This document shows positions 59,301-64,000 of a stretch of DNA of 64,000 bases, in pieces (position 1 is the stretch's first letter; each line of letters opens with the position of its first letter). A model generated the notes under the pieces. It made no database searches. It worked only from the letters and a program-made list of their open reading frames with translations, and had not been told where the DNA came from. Where the stretch lies: assembly GCA_963931865.1 (NCBI GenBank), contig OZ007510.1, forward strand, positions 5,549,399-5,613,398, in the 5' to 3' direction. The stretch comes from Axinella damicornis. Taxonomy: Eukaryota > Porifera > Demospongiae > Axinellida > Axinellidae. The position numbers were made by a program, and so were the translations under genes.

Positions 59301-59386
59301 TGGCGTACGGAATGTCAGGTCCCAAAGCTGATGATCCCCGGAGCTCTATGTACGGGCTGAAATGGCTGTCCTACTGGGACATTTAG
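21592..59386 (+). CDS. POMT2: Protein O-mannosyltransferase 2
   Basis: Exons: 21592-21821, 23612-23696, 28363-28467, 29298-29406, 29967-30075, 30268-30333, 30674-30767, 31249-31355, 34054-34136, 34359-34471, 34667-34742, 35454-35520, 40842-40920, 41234-41385, 41742-41827, 44426-44502, 48367-48438, 49189-49239, 54441-54543, 56391-56531, 58809-58920, 59281-59386. All phases join; the CDS is 2223 nt, 740 codons (human POMT2 is 750). It is the ER-membrane enzyme that, paired with POMT1, moves mannose from dolichol-phosphate-mannose to Ser/Thr, for example on dystroglycan. Visible features are a first membrane segment (residues 45-67), catalytic-loop WDETHFGK (Asp79-Glu80) and [11 protein letters not shown], lumenal MIR repeats about residues 330-520 ([20 protein letters not shown]), [20 protein letters not shown], and a C-terminal membrane block ending [20 protein letters not shown] and GWALHYIPF point to POMT2 rather than POMT1. 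Exon 11 has a second in-phase donor 6 nt upstream (34736). Intron 21 uses a GC donor. Confidence 0.97.
22078..23046. mobile_element. Foldback (FB-type) element with arms made of about 15-bp subrepeats
   Basis: Two inverted arms of about 245 bp (22078-22320 and 22787-23046) enclose a loop of about 465 bp. Each arm is built mainly of direct copies of TTGACAAAGTGGGAA or its complement, then a unique part with GGCAAACATGGGTTGTGAGACT. This matches Drosophila FB and sea urchin TU foldback transposons, whose long inverted ends consist of short direct repeats. The loop has an open frame (22289-22600) of no recognised family. It lies in POMT2 intron 1. Confidence 0.85.
23054..23126. repeat. Inverted repeat hairpin next to the FB element
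   Basis: GTCCTAGGACAGTTATATAT at 23054 is followed 27 bp later by its inverse ATATATAACTGTCCTAGGAC. Arms are about 25 bp. It is a separate small foldback, possibly a nested insertion at the edge of the larger element. Confidence 0.7.
24540..24729 (+). pseudogene. Ty3/Gypsy RNase H remnant
   Basis: From about 24624 the plus strand reads LALQTNDAS joined directly to [20 protein letters not shown] before a stop. In Gypsy polymerases the LQTDAS and SRKLxPRE...EKExLAxVWA motifs of RNase H are separated by about 30 residues, so this copy has an internal deletion at the shared AS/SR junction. The preceding 85 bp recurs near 27857-27945. This decayed fragment is in POMT2 intron 2. Confidence 0.65.
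24777..24908. mobile_element. 132-bp MITE-like inverted repeat
   Basis: The ends are GCAATTAGATCTCAGACGAA continuing GACGGTAGTTTA, and the inverse on the right (ACTACCGTCTTCGTCC then ATCTAATTGC). Arms are about 32 bp. There is no coding content. Confidence 0.75.
25227..25265. repeat. Poly-G run of about 39 bases
   Basis: An uninterrupted G homopolymer, the longest in the window, in POMT2 intron 2. Shorter G runs occur at 15620-15641, 28201-28217, 29461-29499, 37217-37248, 41408-41426 and 43317-43336, and C runs at 34549-34568 and 35340-35356. True lengths are uncertain in any assembly. Confidence 0.9.
25715..25855 (-). repeat. tRNA-like SINE candidate
   Basis: On the minus strand, GGCGGGAAGTCGGGATGGCA is followed by CTCGCTAAGCACTTGCTTTA and then GGTTGAGTGTTCGTCTCCCC. 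The order resembles D-arm, anticodon arm and T-arm, with the last part close to an RNA polymerase III B box. The outer ends (GGCGGGAAGTCG and its inverse) are also complementary. No intact tRNA cloverleaf is evident. Confidence 0.35.
26431..27214 (-). pseudogene. Ty3/Gypsy integrase, decayed and interrupted
   Basis: Minus-strand sequence in POMT2 intron 2. One frame gives the zinc-binding [10 protein letters not shown], another CKVCQ, so a frameshift splits the H2C2 domain. The catalytic core follows with [15 protein letters not shown] (first Asp), LTDQGTNF (second Asp) and [14 protein letters not shown] (Glu). Between them, [10 protein letters not shown] is foreign: it is translated from a 21-bp foldback remnant plus its target duplication at 26663-26701. 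Further frame breaks occur at both ends and no LTR is seen. It is non-functional. Confidence 0.8.
27308..27562 (-). CDS. Unassigned open frame
   Basis: This is an 84-codon minus-strand frame with protein-like composition ([31 protein letters not shown]) just beyond the Gypsy fragment. It could be element-encoded. No family is assigned. Confidence 0.2.
   Translation of the reverse strand: MEMVATCCVEFDHVFRVSTLGDVGTQGVAFIAILKQDNCAFLIPLDWMKLLSLLPDIKHYVANKVHCVWLADGEMIECKEFCRT
28144..28272. mobile_element. Foldback element of the TAGCCTCG family, G-run loop, 9-bp duplication
   Basis: The element starts TAGCCTCGTTTCCAGGCCTC and ends with the inverse GAGGCCTGGGGACGAGGCTA. The arms of about 55 bp are nearly perfect complements around a 17-base G run. 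Flanks are both GCATTCGTG, a perfect 9-bp duplication. It is in POMT2 intron 2. Confidence 0.9.
28490..28802. mobile_element. TAGCCTCG-family element with unique interior
   Basis: Starts TAGCCTTGTTCCCAGG and ends CCTGGGAACGAGGCTA. Flanking 9-mers are GAAAGTCAG and GAAACTCAG, one mismatch. The element begins only 22 bp after the donor of POMT2 exon 3. Confidence 0.75.
29563..29661. repeat. Long perfect hairpin
   Basis: Arms of about 43 bp (TTTACACTAGCCGGGAGGTT onward) are exact complements separated by 13 bp. The sequence AAGAACTTGTTTT also recurs in the loop. It is in POMT2 intron 4, 60 bp after a 38-base G run. Confidence 0.85.
30965..31248. repeat. Polypyrimidine tandem repeat ending at the exon 8 acceptor
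   Basis: CTCCTCCTCTCCCCCTCCCC-type units fill about 240 bp up to the AG before POMT2 exon 8. They provide an extreme pyrimidine tract. Long open frames through it are compositional. Confidence 0.88.
31336..33535. repeat. About 55-bp minisatellite whose unit contains a copy of the exon 8 splice donor
   Basis: About 40 copies of GATCAGCAACAGGTCAGGAC + AGCACAATCATTGTGCCGAT + ACATGTCCTCATGCT fill POMT2 intron 8. The first units, touching the exon, are the most diverged and read CCTCAGCAACAG|gtgaggac at the real exon 8 end, then CTCCGCAACAGGTCAGGACA. The array therefore begins in the last 12-14 bases of exon 8 and its 5' splice site. The distal units are nearly identical, with a few GTACCGAT, GTGCTAAT and GTGCTGAT variants and two units lacking ATG (near 32722 and 33050). 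Confidence 0.93.
33635..33951. mobile_element. TAGCCTCG-family element, long form
   Basis: Ends are TAGCCTCATTCCCGGGCC and the inverse GAGAATGAGGCT. Flanks are ACTAAAGC and ACTAAAAGC. The interior is related to 56560-56978 (shared TTTCTTGTARTGTCWGTCCG and CTACCTGACRTCA), so this is a subfamily with a fixed interior of about 320-400 bp. Confidence 0.75.
34105..34275. repeat. 39-bp tandem repeat spanning the exon 9 end and its donor
   Basis: GACTTGAGAGTGCCAGAGTG + TATGTCAGTTRSC... recurs with a 39-bp period at 34118, 34157, 34196 and 34235. The first copy contains the end of POMT2 exon 9 and its donor (CCAGAGT|gtatgtc). The next two carry intact copies of that donor, and the last is broken by a small insertion. 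Reading through the first donor reaches a TAG 15 bases on, so only the first donor keeps the frame. Confidence 0.88.
35976..36018. mobile_element. Minimal foldback element (43 bp), TAGCCTCG family
   Basis: TAGCCTCATTCCTACACC and GGTGCCCTGGGAATGAGGCTA form the ends. Flanking 9-mers CGTCGTATG and TGTGATATG match only in part, so the duplication has decayed or is absent. Confidence 0.6.
37812..38275. repeat. About 120-bp tandem repeat, 3.5 copies
   Basis: Units contain GAGTTAGTCATGCAGCAAAT, GAAATTCTTCGTCCTCTTTG, CAATGGCTGAAATTTGAGCC and CCGATGGTGTGGAGAG. Copies diverge by about 10-20 percent. Non-coding. Confidence 0.8.
38680..39260. repeat. 28-bp minisatellite, about 20 copies
   Basis: Unit CGTTCCCACGTCCAATCATC + CCCAGGCA. 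Central copies are identical and edges diverge. All three plus frames stay open because the unit lacks stops, giving misleading 160-248 codon frames. Confidence 0.92.
39505..39765. repeat. 140-bp direct duplication
   Basis: Two copies of a segment beginning GAAATGAGCGTATTRTCTCA and ending CACTTGCACAATGTTACTGG lie head to tail with few differences. Confidence 0.8.
40521..40620. repeat. Near-perfect 100-bp palindrome
   Basis: Arms of 50 bp with no spacer, centred on GGGGCCGGCCCC (40565-40576). I see one mismatch (TATCCC against TATACC). The outer ends are TAAGGTAGGATTAT and its inverse. It may be a tiny foldback transposon, as the ends are followed by no clear duplication. Confidence 0.88.
41862..42470. 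mobile_element. GGGGCGAGC-ended element, copy 3 (inverted relative to copy 1)
   Basis: Left end GAGCGTGAGTGAGCCCCAC, right end CTCACTCACGCTCGCC followed by GATGCATTCTCCTAGT. Much of the interior is the reverse complement of 16729-17256, including the region encoding [14 protein letters not shown] and [12 protein letters not shown]. It lies just after POMT2 exon 15. Confidence 0.75.
42471..44425. other. Rest of POMT2 intron 15
   Basis: Holds a short repeat of CCTTGCGTGGCAACCAGAGC (42990-43080, three copies), a G run (43317-43336), an A run (43424-43441) and a CA repeat (44386-44412) leading into the exon 16 acceptor. No gene is seen. Confidence 0.5.
45545..46022. mobile_element. Inverted-ended element with tRNA-like ends
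   Basis: The left end reads TAATAGAGCACAGAACTGGA continuing TTGGAAACGC; the right end is the inverse (GCGTTTCCAATCCAGTTCCC then GTGCTCTATTA). The left end continues into TTTACGGGATTGAATGC and resembles a tRNA-like SINE head. The interior has two direct repeats with CGCTTTGGGCATACACCAGT (45668 and 45823). It may be two SINEs head to head or a composite. In POMT2 intron 16. Confidence 0.6.
48180..48362. repeat. (CCCT)n microsatellite ending at the exon 17 acceptor
   Basis: About 180 bp of CCTCCCTCCCTC. The CCCACAG acceptor of POMT2 exon 17 follows at once. Both-strand open frames here are compositional. Confidence 0.92.
49240..54440. other. POMT2 intron 18: repeats and unassigned sequence
   Basis: 5.2-kb intron with a GGGGCGAGC element (49999-50543), a 165-bp direct duplication (about 51888-52050 and 52052-52225, sharing TTTGGGAAGCCCC and CAGGAAAATGTTTACCAGTT), a copy of the dispersed repeat also at 303-612 (53210-53400), and a CA repeat before the acceptor. 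No gene is seen. Confidence 0.55.
49999..50543. mobile_element. GGGGCGAGC-ended element, copy 4
   Basis: Left end GGACATTGGGGGGCGAGCCTGAGC preceded by GGAATGCA (read in two parts), right end GCTCGCTCAGGCTCGCCCCA. It shares with copies 1 and 3 the segment GTCGCCATCGTCCGTCGAAC next to CAGGTAG, but its neighbouring interior differs. Confidence 0.65.
56310..56378. repeat. (CA)n microsatellite before exon 20
   Basis: About 28 CA units preceded by a CCCA repeat, ending 13 bp before the AG of POMT2 exon 20. Confidence 0.92.
56560..56978. mobile_element. TAGCCTCG-family element, long form, degraded ends
   Basis: Interior matches 33635-33951 in parts (CTTTCTTGTAGTGTCAGTCC; GTCTACCTGACATCATC; GATCAGAGACTGGAGG). 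Outer ends are only partly conserved (CCGTTCCCACCTCC; GGGAACATGGCTA). In POMT2 intron 20. Confidence 0.65.
58605..58665 (+). repeat. tRNA-derived SINE head
   Basis: CAGTGGCTTAGTGGTAAGAG resembles a tRNA D-arm and A box, followed closely by TTGGATTCGAATACC, a good T-loop and B box. The anticodon arm is missing, so it is not a functional tRNA gene. In POMT2 intron 20. Confidence 0.5.
58921..59280 (+). other. POMT2 intron 21, GC-AG type
   Basis: Exon 21 ends GGAAG and the intron begins GCAAGT; it ends CTACAG. Only this junction joins the conserved [13 protein letters not shown] frame. The nearby GT at 58925 would shift the frame. AG|GCAAGT is the consensus for GC donors. Confidence 0.85.
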
Positions 59387-59670
59387 TTATTTGTGCTACA
59401 GCATAGGAGTTTATATCAACCTGTCTGTTCCATTTTAATTGCTTGTGGTGTTCATCCCATACGATTGGCCTACACACAGCCTTTGCTTTCACTACATGAC
59501 CTACAGTCCAGTCACTATTGAGTGTAATAGGTCTACCTGGCTACGCTAAGTCACAACACAAGTCACCCCTTGCCATGGCATCGAGCTCTTCAGTTTAGGC
59601 TGTGGACCCACTGTACAGTTTGAGTGCCTTTTATTTTGTCTCATTTGTGTGCGTGTCTGCTGCTTTTGAC

Positions 59671-59803
59671 TAGCCTCGTTCCCAGGCCTACTACCCCGTT
59701 TTTTCTGTTCTTCAGTTTCCGTTGACAATAATACACGGATGCGGATTATTGTCAACGGAAACAGAAGAACAGAAAAAACGGGGTAGGCCTGGGAACGAGG
59801 CTA
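59671..59803. mobile_element. Foldback element of the TAGCCTCG family with perfect 9-bp duplication
   Basis: Starts TAGCCTCGTTCCCAGGCCTA and ends with the inverse TAGGCCTGGGAACGAGGCTA. Arms of about 60 bp, loop about 14 bp (TACACGGATGCGGA). Both flanks are GCTTTTGAC. It lies between the POMT2 stop and the Rho gene promoter. Confidence 0.92.
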
Positions 59804-59833
59804 GCTTTTGACATTGTCGTATTTCGTGGAGAC

Positions 59834-59900
59834 CTTATTGGCAAGCGGAAGTATTTTTTCGCATTCGTCCGTATACTACTAGAAACGCCAGCTATAAAAT
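59834..59900 (+). promoter_or_regulatory. Rho gene promoter with TATA box
   Basis: TATAAAAT lies at 59893-59900, 85 bp before the start codon, predicting transcription from about 59922-59930. Upstream are ATTGG (inverted CCAAT, 59837-59841) and GCGGAAGT (ETS-like core). The rest of the region between POMT2 and this gene is the foldback element. Confidence 0.6.
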
Positions 59901-59984
59901 CGGGGCTTCGCGCTCACAGCTTATTAGCATTATTGCAAGTGCGAAGTAGCCTTGGAAAACAAAGTGTCAGAACTTGAAGAGATC

Positions 59985-61184
59985 ATGGGTGGAAAAGACA
60001 GTCCTCCTCCTTGTGTGTCAATTAGTCCTGTGCAGTCGCCGAAGTGGGATAAACAGCGCTCCGACTCAGAAAAGAGCGTCTTCAGTCGACAGCCCTCGCC
60101 GATCGAGTACGTGCCGCGGAGCAAGTCAGCAGTGAATCTGCACGTCCACGCAAAAGCCAGCCAAAGCAGATCGCTACCCAGGGACTGCAACTATTCTCCC
60201 ATCCGCACGTACATGGAATGCCTCTCACCCCAGAATCTCAAATGTGCCATTGTTGGCGACAGTGGCGTTGGAAAGACGAGCATGCTAATGAGCTATACTG
60301 TGGACAAATTTCCAGAGAAACACGCACCTACAATCTACGACAAATTCTCAAGTGAGTATGCAGTGGTACTTAAGTTGCAAGGTTACGTAGACAAAGCACT
60401 GATCATGGTCGATATCTGGGAGGAAAATTGTCATGCAATGAGGGTGAGTGACTGGACCCAGGATTGAGTTTCTTCTCTTTCTTTTTTTTCAGCATCATTA
60501 TCGGTGAACGGGAAAAGAATAGCACTGACACTGTGTGACACTGCTGGACAGGTGTGTTGATGCAACATATACATTGTCTGCATAAATATGTGTAGTCTGG
60601 TACATGACATAATGGCCTGCACTGTTCAAGTATGTTGCCTAACATAAGGACAGAGTTTATGACAACTGCATTTGGTTGCTAGGTGTAGAATTCACTGCTA
60701 CCTATGAATATTGGTAAATAATAATTGGGGTGGTGAATACGTTTGAAAGTTTGTTCCTTGTCTCAACCTCTTGCAGGATGACTTTGCCCACCTGAGACCA
60801 CTCTGCTACCCACAGGTGGATGTGGCACTCATCTGTTTCTCGGTTGTTGACACAGTCTCGTACGAGAACGCAAAGACAAAGTGGTCAAAAGAGATCAGAA
60901 GACACTGCCCAGGAGTTCCAATCATCTTTGTTGGGACACAGTTGGACAAGCGAGAGAACCCTACAGTTTTGAAAGAGTTAAAGTGTCAAGGAAAGAGAAC
61001 TGTCTCAAGATCAGACGGAAACAAACTGGTATCGCTGTGCAAGGCAACAAGCTACATAGAGTGCTCGGCCCTAACTCAATCCAACGTTAAGGGTGCATTT
61101 GACCAGGCTATTGCAGTAGCTCTAGAACTGAGCAGTGCCCCTGGCAAGCATACTCCACAGTGCGCTGGATGCACTATTTTGTAA
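59985..61184 (+). CDS. Rho-family small GTPase with N-terminal extension (RhoU/RhoV-like)
   Basis: Exons 59985-60351, 60493-60551 and 60777-61184; phases join and give 277 codons. An extension of about 84 residues rich in Pro, Ser and basic residues precedes a Rho GTPase domain: P-loop GDSGVGKT, effector-loop APTIYDKF, DTAGQ, TQLD, then the Rho insert region, ECSALTQ and a C-terminal CTIL box. Rho proteins switch between GDP and GTP on membranes to steer actin and polarity. Length and extension resemble RhoU/RhoV, while the core resembles Cdc42/Rac. The P-loop has Ser where Rac1/Cdc42 have Gly12. CTIL predicts geranylgeranylation. The chosen ATG gives an N-terminal MGGKDS that fits an N-myristoylation signal. 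An upstream in-frame TTG is not a likely start. Confidence 0.93.
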
Positions 61185-62177
61185 CACAACCCAACACTGT
61201 CTCAAAGCATCATCATTATCATCCCACCCAACATAGCCTGTATTCATGTTCAGTCATCATTACTCCATGTGTGTGCGCTGGATGCATCACTCCACCCCTC
61301 AGCAGAATTTATCCGTATTGTATTGTACAACCTTTGGTGTTTGTTCGCTGTGCCATGTTTGTATGTGTGTTTGCACGTTCCTGTCTACCCTGTGGTGATT
61401 CGTGCTTGTACGTCTGTATCATATCGTTTGCCACCTGATTCACAGAATACTATGCAGTGCACTGTACAAGGTGTAAGTTGGAAGGGAATGAGTAACCCCA
61501 GTTTCTGATGCTGTGGATTCCAGAAATCTAAAGTCTTTTTCTTACACCATCCTGTACTGGAGGGCGTTATAATATTTACGTAAACAACGTGTGATATTGG
61601 TCCAGCAGGAAATGCAATAACTCATTTGTTATGGACATGTGCATTTAGCACTGGCCCTATAGCCCATAACCCTACTTCCTGCTTGACCAATAACTGCACT
61701 TAGTATAGCTTAGTGATCTCATTAACTTGGCTAAAATTCCTCCATGATTATGTGACAACTTATATAATTGTACAATTGCTTGCTGCATGCTTGATATTAT
61801 ATTTCATGCTTTGTACAAGTCATAGGTACCATATTCTACATGAGGAAAGGTCTTAAGCCTGCAGCTAATAGTACTGGTAATGGTAAATGAAGTAAACTAT
61901 GCCCCACATTTCAACAGTACCGGGTATTCTTAAGTTTAGGGCCACCTCCCCCCTCCAACAATCATGCGGTCACTATGGCAATACACATGCAGTCAACTTC
62001 ACAACTCATGCTACCTTTTGTCATTTCTGAGATCTGGGGTACATGGAATTTCAAGTGAATTGCAGATTCCTACTGCAAATCAAGATGACCTTGTGAACCA
62101 GTAAAATGTAAGCAACTGCACAATATCTGTGTCTCGATCTGAACCGTACTTCAGTACCAGGTTGAGAAATGAACAGG
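61185..62177. other. Convergent intergenic region
   Basis: Holds the 3' ends of the Rho gene and of the minus-strand gene. Overlapping short frames at 61160-61508 have no support. No repeat is recognised. Confidence 0.4.
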
Positions 62178-62910
62178 TCACGTGATGCTATTTCCATTCT
62201 GCCAAGTCAAATCCAGTTCATCACACTCCATGAGACAGGCAACCTCTTCTCCCCCTTCCTCTCGTACTCGTGCTCTGCTATAAGCCTGTTTAGAGCCTTG
62301 GCAGCAACACAAGTAGCTACCCCAGTGGTTATATCTGGATCTAGACAGCTGCTTGTGCCGTTGTGGCTCTTCAAACTCCAACTCAGCATACTCATTCCGT
62401 ATTGCCGTGGGTGAGCTGTACCAAGGGTCATTTGTAGCTTCTGTCGTCATGTACTGCTTCATGTGGTCCCCGCGGGCTTCGGTTATGGAACTTATGATTT
62501 CTTTTGAGGTAAGTTTGTGCTTGTTGGAGCCCTGCAGCTTCCCCAGTCGGGTCTCTGTCAGAGACGAAGAAGCATGCAGTGAATAAAATAAGCACCTTCT
62601 TCTAACCATCATCACATTGACTTCTAACTATCCTCACATTGACCATATGACATTCTAGACGACGACTACTAAATTATCTTCTACAGCAGTTTATTGTGTG
62701 TGTACCTGCAGGCACAGTGCCTGCAGGACTCCCTAGGCCCTGGAGGACCAGCCAAGCGGCGAAGAGGACATAATTTTCCTGTCTAAATTTTTCTGTCTAT
62801 GCTGTGTTTCCACACTAACCTAACGTCCTGAGGTACTGCTCTTTCCCCTCCTCTTCAAGAGCCCCCTTGTCGAAATCCAGTTTGTCTGGTGGAGCAGCTA
62901 TCACAGACAT
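62178..62910 (-). CDS. Unrecognised two-exon gene, about 155 residues
   Basis: Exon 1 is 62820-62910 (ending TTAG|gttagt), exon 2 is 62178-62554 (after CTGACAG). Phases join (1 + 2 nt). The protein is charged and helical in its first half (KLDFDKGALEEEGKEQYLRT; SKEIISSITEARGDHMKQYM), then more irregular, with CCC and an acidic stretch near the end. I chose the ATG at 62910 because it has A at -3. An in-frame ATG at 62997 would add 29 residues but would place coding sequence over the likely shared promoter. No family is recognised. It is head to head with the NTR-like gene and convergent with the Rho gene. Confidence 0.6.
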
Positions 62911-63023
62911 AGTATTAGTGCAGCTTGCCAGTTTCGCCAGGACGAAGGTCAAAGGTCGAAGGTCATCGTCCTCAGTTCTAGCCACTCCCTGTATCATTAA
63001 TGGTTATGCAGTATGTGTACACT
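62911..63023. promoter_or_regulatory. Candidate bidirectional promoter with three nuclear-receptor half-sites
   Basis: AGGTCA, AGGTCG and AGGTCA lie in the same orientation, each one base apart (62946-62965), forming overlapping DR1 arrangements. DR1 sites bind RXR/HNF4-type receptors. The stretch lies between divergent start codons. If the minus-strand gene starts at 62997 instead, these bases are coding. Confidence 0.35.
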
Positions 63024-64000
63024 ATGGAGTTTCTCGCAATGTTCCCGTTTCTCTTCCTTCTCCCTGGCGTTGCCATGGGCTGCAGTTGCCCTCTCGGCCC
63101 GCGACTCAACCAGCAGGAAACGATCAGGTCCGATTTCTGCCGAAGGGGAGCAGGAGTATTCTCTGCTGTGGTCTTGAGAGCTACCTGTAACTGTGTGCCT
63201 TCCACTGCCAACAACACATACCACTGTGAAGACTTTACACTGAGTTCCATCGGGGTTACAGAGGAGACCATCAGTCGAGCAGTCTGTGCCAATGTGGACT
63301 TCGTCCAGCGGAGCTATACAGTGCTCCCTTGTTCCCAGACCGTCCAAGGGCTGGCTGGAGGTGGGATAGGGAGGACAAACTTAAAATAGCATCTAATACT
63401 CTGCAGGTGTCACCTGCACTATAAACTCTTTACAAGTACATGTAACATTGTAGACCATCCCCAGGCCTTCTTAACAGTGTAATCTTTGATCTAGCAGTGC
63501 ATAATTATTACAGTCCGCTATCCTGGAAACAGTGCATTCTGTCAACCACATGCAGTGTACGGGGAGAATTATCTGATACAGGTGACATTTGCAATGCAAT
63601 CACCTATAGAGCAGTTGTGGCTCTGAGCATTTCAGATCACCACTTACCTGAATCATCCAATCTGGAGAACTTATCTAGCTATAGGGGCTGTAGGAATGTG
63701 TGCCAATCCATTTGTTACATGATGCAGAAAGCAATCCCTGTGCGTGAGAATTTGAGAACAATACTCGTTGCTGTATGCCTGCTGGTACACACAGACATAA
63801 TCTGTATCTCTGCTGCAGGCTATGAAGTTGTGAATGTCACACAGTCCCCGCCTCCTGTACAAAATGTAACTGTTGGAAGGTATTGTGAACTAACCTGCCC
63901 CTTCAATAACGCCACCGCTACCTTGGATCCTGAGGTTTACGGCACCCCTGACACCCAACAGCCATGTGTGTACACTGTGAGAATCACTGAAGTATTTCAA
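63024..64000 (+). CDS. Secreted NTR/TIMP-like protein, partial (runs off the window)
   Basis: Exon 1 is 63024-63360 (donor GGAG|gtggga) and exon 2 starts at 63819 after TGCTGCAG and is open to the window end; phases join. The start chosen has a good context (A at -3, G at +4). The N-terminus is a signal peptide (FLAMFPFLFLLPGVAMG) followed at once by CSCPLGPRL. TIMPs and other netrin-like (NTR) domains begin their mature chain with Cys-X-Cys. Further cysteines (DFCRRG, TCNC, YHCEDF, AVCANV, LPCS) fit the fold. Exon 2 encodes CELTCPFNNATA and CVYTVRITEVFQ, the latter resembling the first strand of another NTR domain. The protein may inhibit metalloproteinases or be a multi-NTR matrix protein. 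The rest is outside. Confidence 0.65.

Overview
The window is nuclear DNA from an animal. Genes are split by GT-AG introns, coding density is low, and repeats fill introns and intergenic space. The recognisable genes are animal orthologues: protein O-mannosyltransferase 2, maleylacetoacetate isomerase, the mRNA export factor NXF1, a Rho GTPase with a RhoU/RhoV-like N-terminal extension, and a secreted NTR/TIMP-like protein. No bacterial features are present (no operons, Shine-Dalgarno sites or CRISPR). A non-bilaterian animal such as a sponge would fit, but I cannot prove the lineage from this sequence.

Layout. 1-14.5 kb is repeat-rich: a low-complexity edge exon, a small gag-only LTR retrotransposon (1481-3162), a 28-bp minisatellite, a tandem run of ankyrin-like exons (minus strand, 4.2-6.2 kb), a TIR element (6517-7148), parts of one or more unrecognised minus-strand genes (7.3-11.4 kb) and two-tier tandem repeats (12.2-12.95 kb). 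14520-15821 carries the last four exons of NXF1 (+). 16513-21475 is a complete 10-exon maleylacetoacetate isomerase gene (-). Only 116 bp separate its start codon from that of POMT2 (+), which runs from 21592 to 59386 in 22 exons (740 codons). POMT2 introns hold most of the window's repeats: foldback elements, a broken Ty3/Gypsy integrase, minisatellites, microsatellites and long G runs. 59985-61184 is a three-exon Rho-family GTPase (+) with a TATA box. 62178-62910 is an unrecognised two-exon gene (-), head to head with an NTR/TIMP-like secreted protein gene (+, 63024 to beyond the window end).

The genes are housekeeping or cell-surface genes and do not form a single pathway. POMT2 acts in the ER on O-mannosyl glycans, MAAI in tyrosine breakdown, NXF1 in mRNA export, the Rho protein in membrane signalling and the NTR protein outside the cell. 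The unusual content is structural. Two consecutive POMT2 exons (8 and 9) have 5' splice-site sequences expanded into tandem arrays. Many introns end in microsatellites next to the acceptor. A Mutator-like family of very small foldback elements leaves 9-bp target duplications that can be read directly from the sequence. All exon boundaries were assigned by eye from reading frame, splice consensus and remembered family similarity; no search was run.
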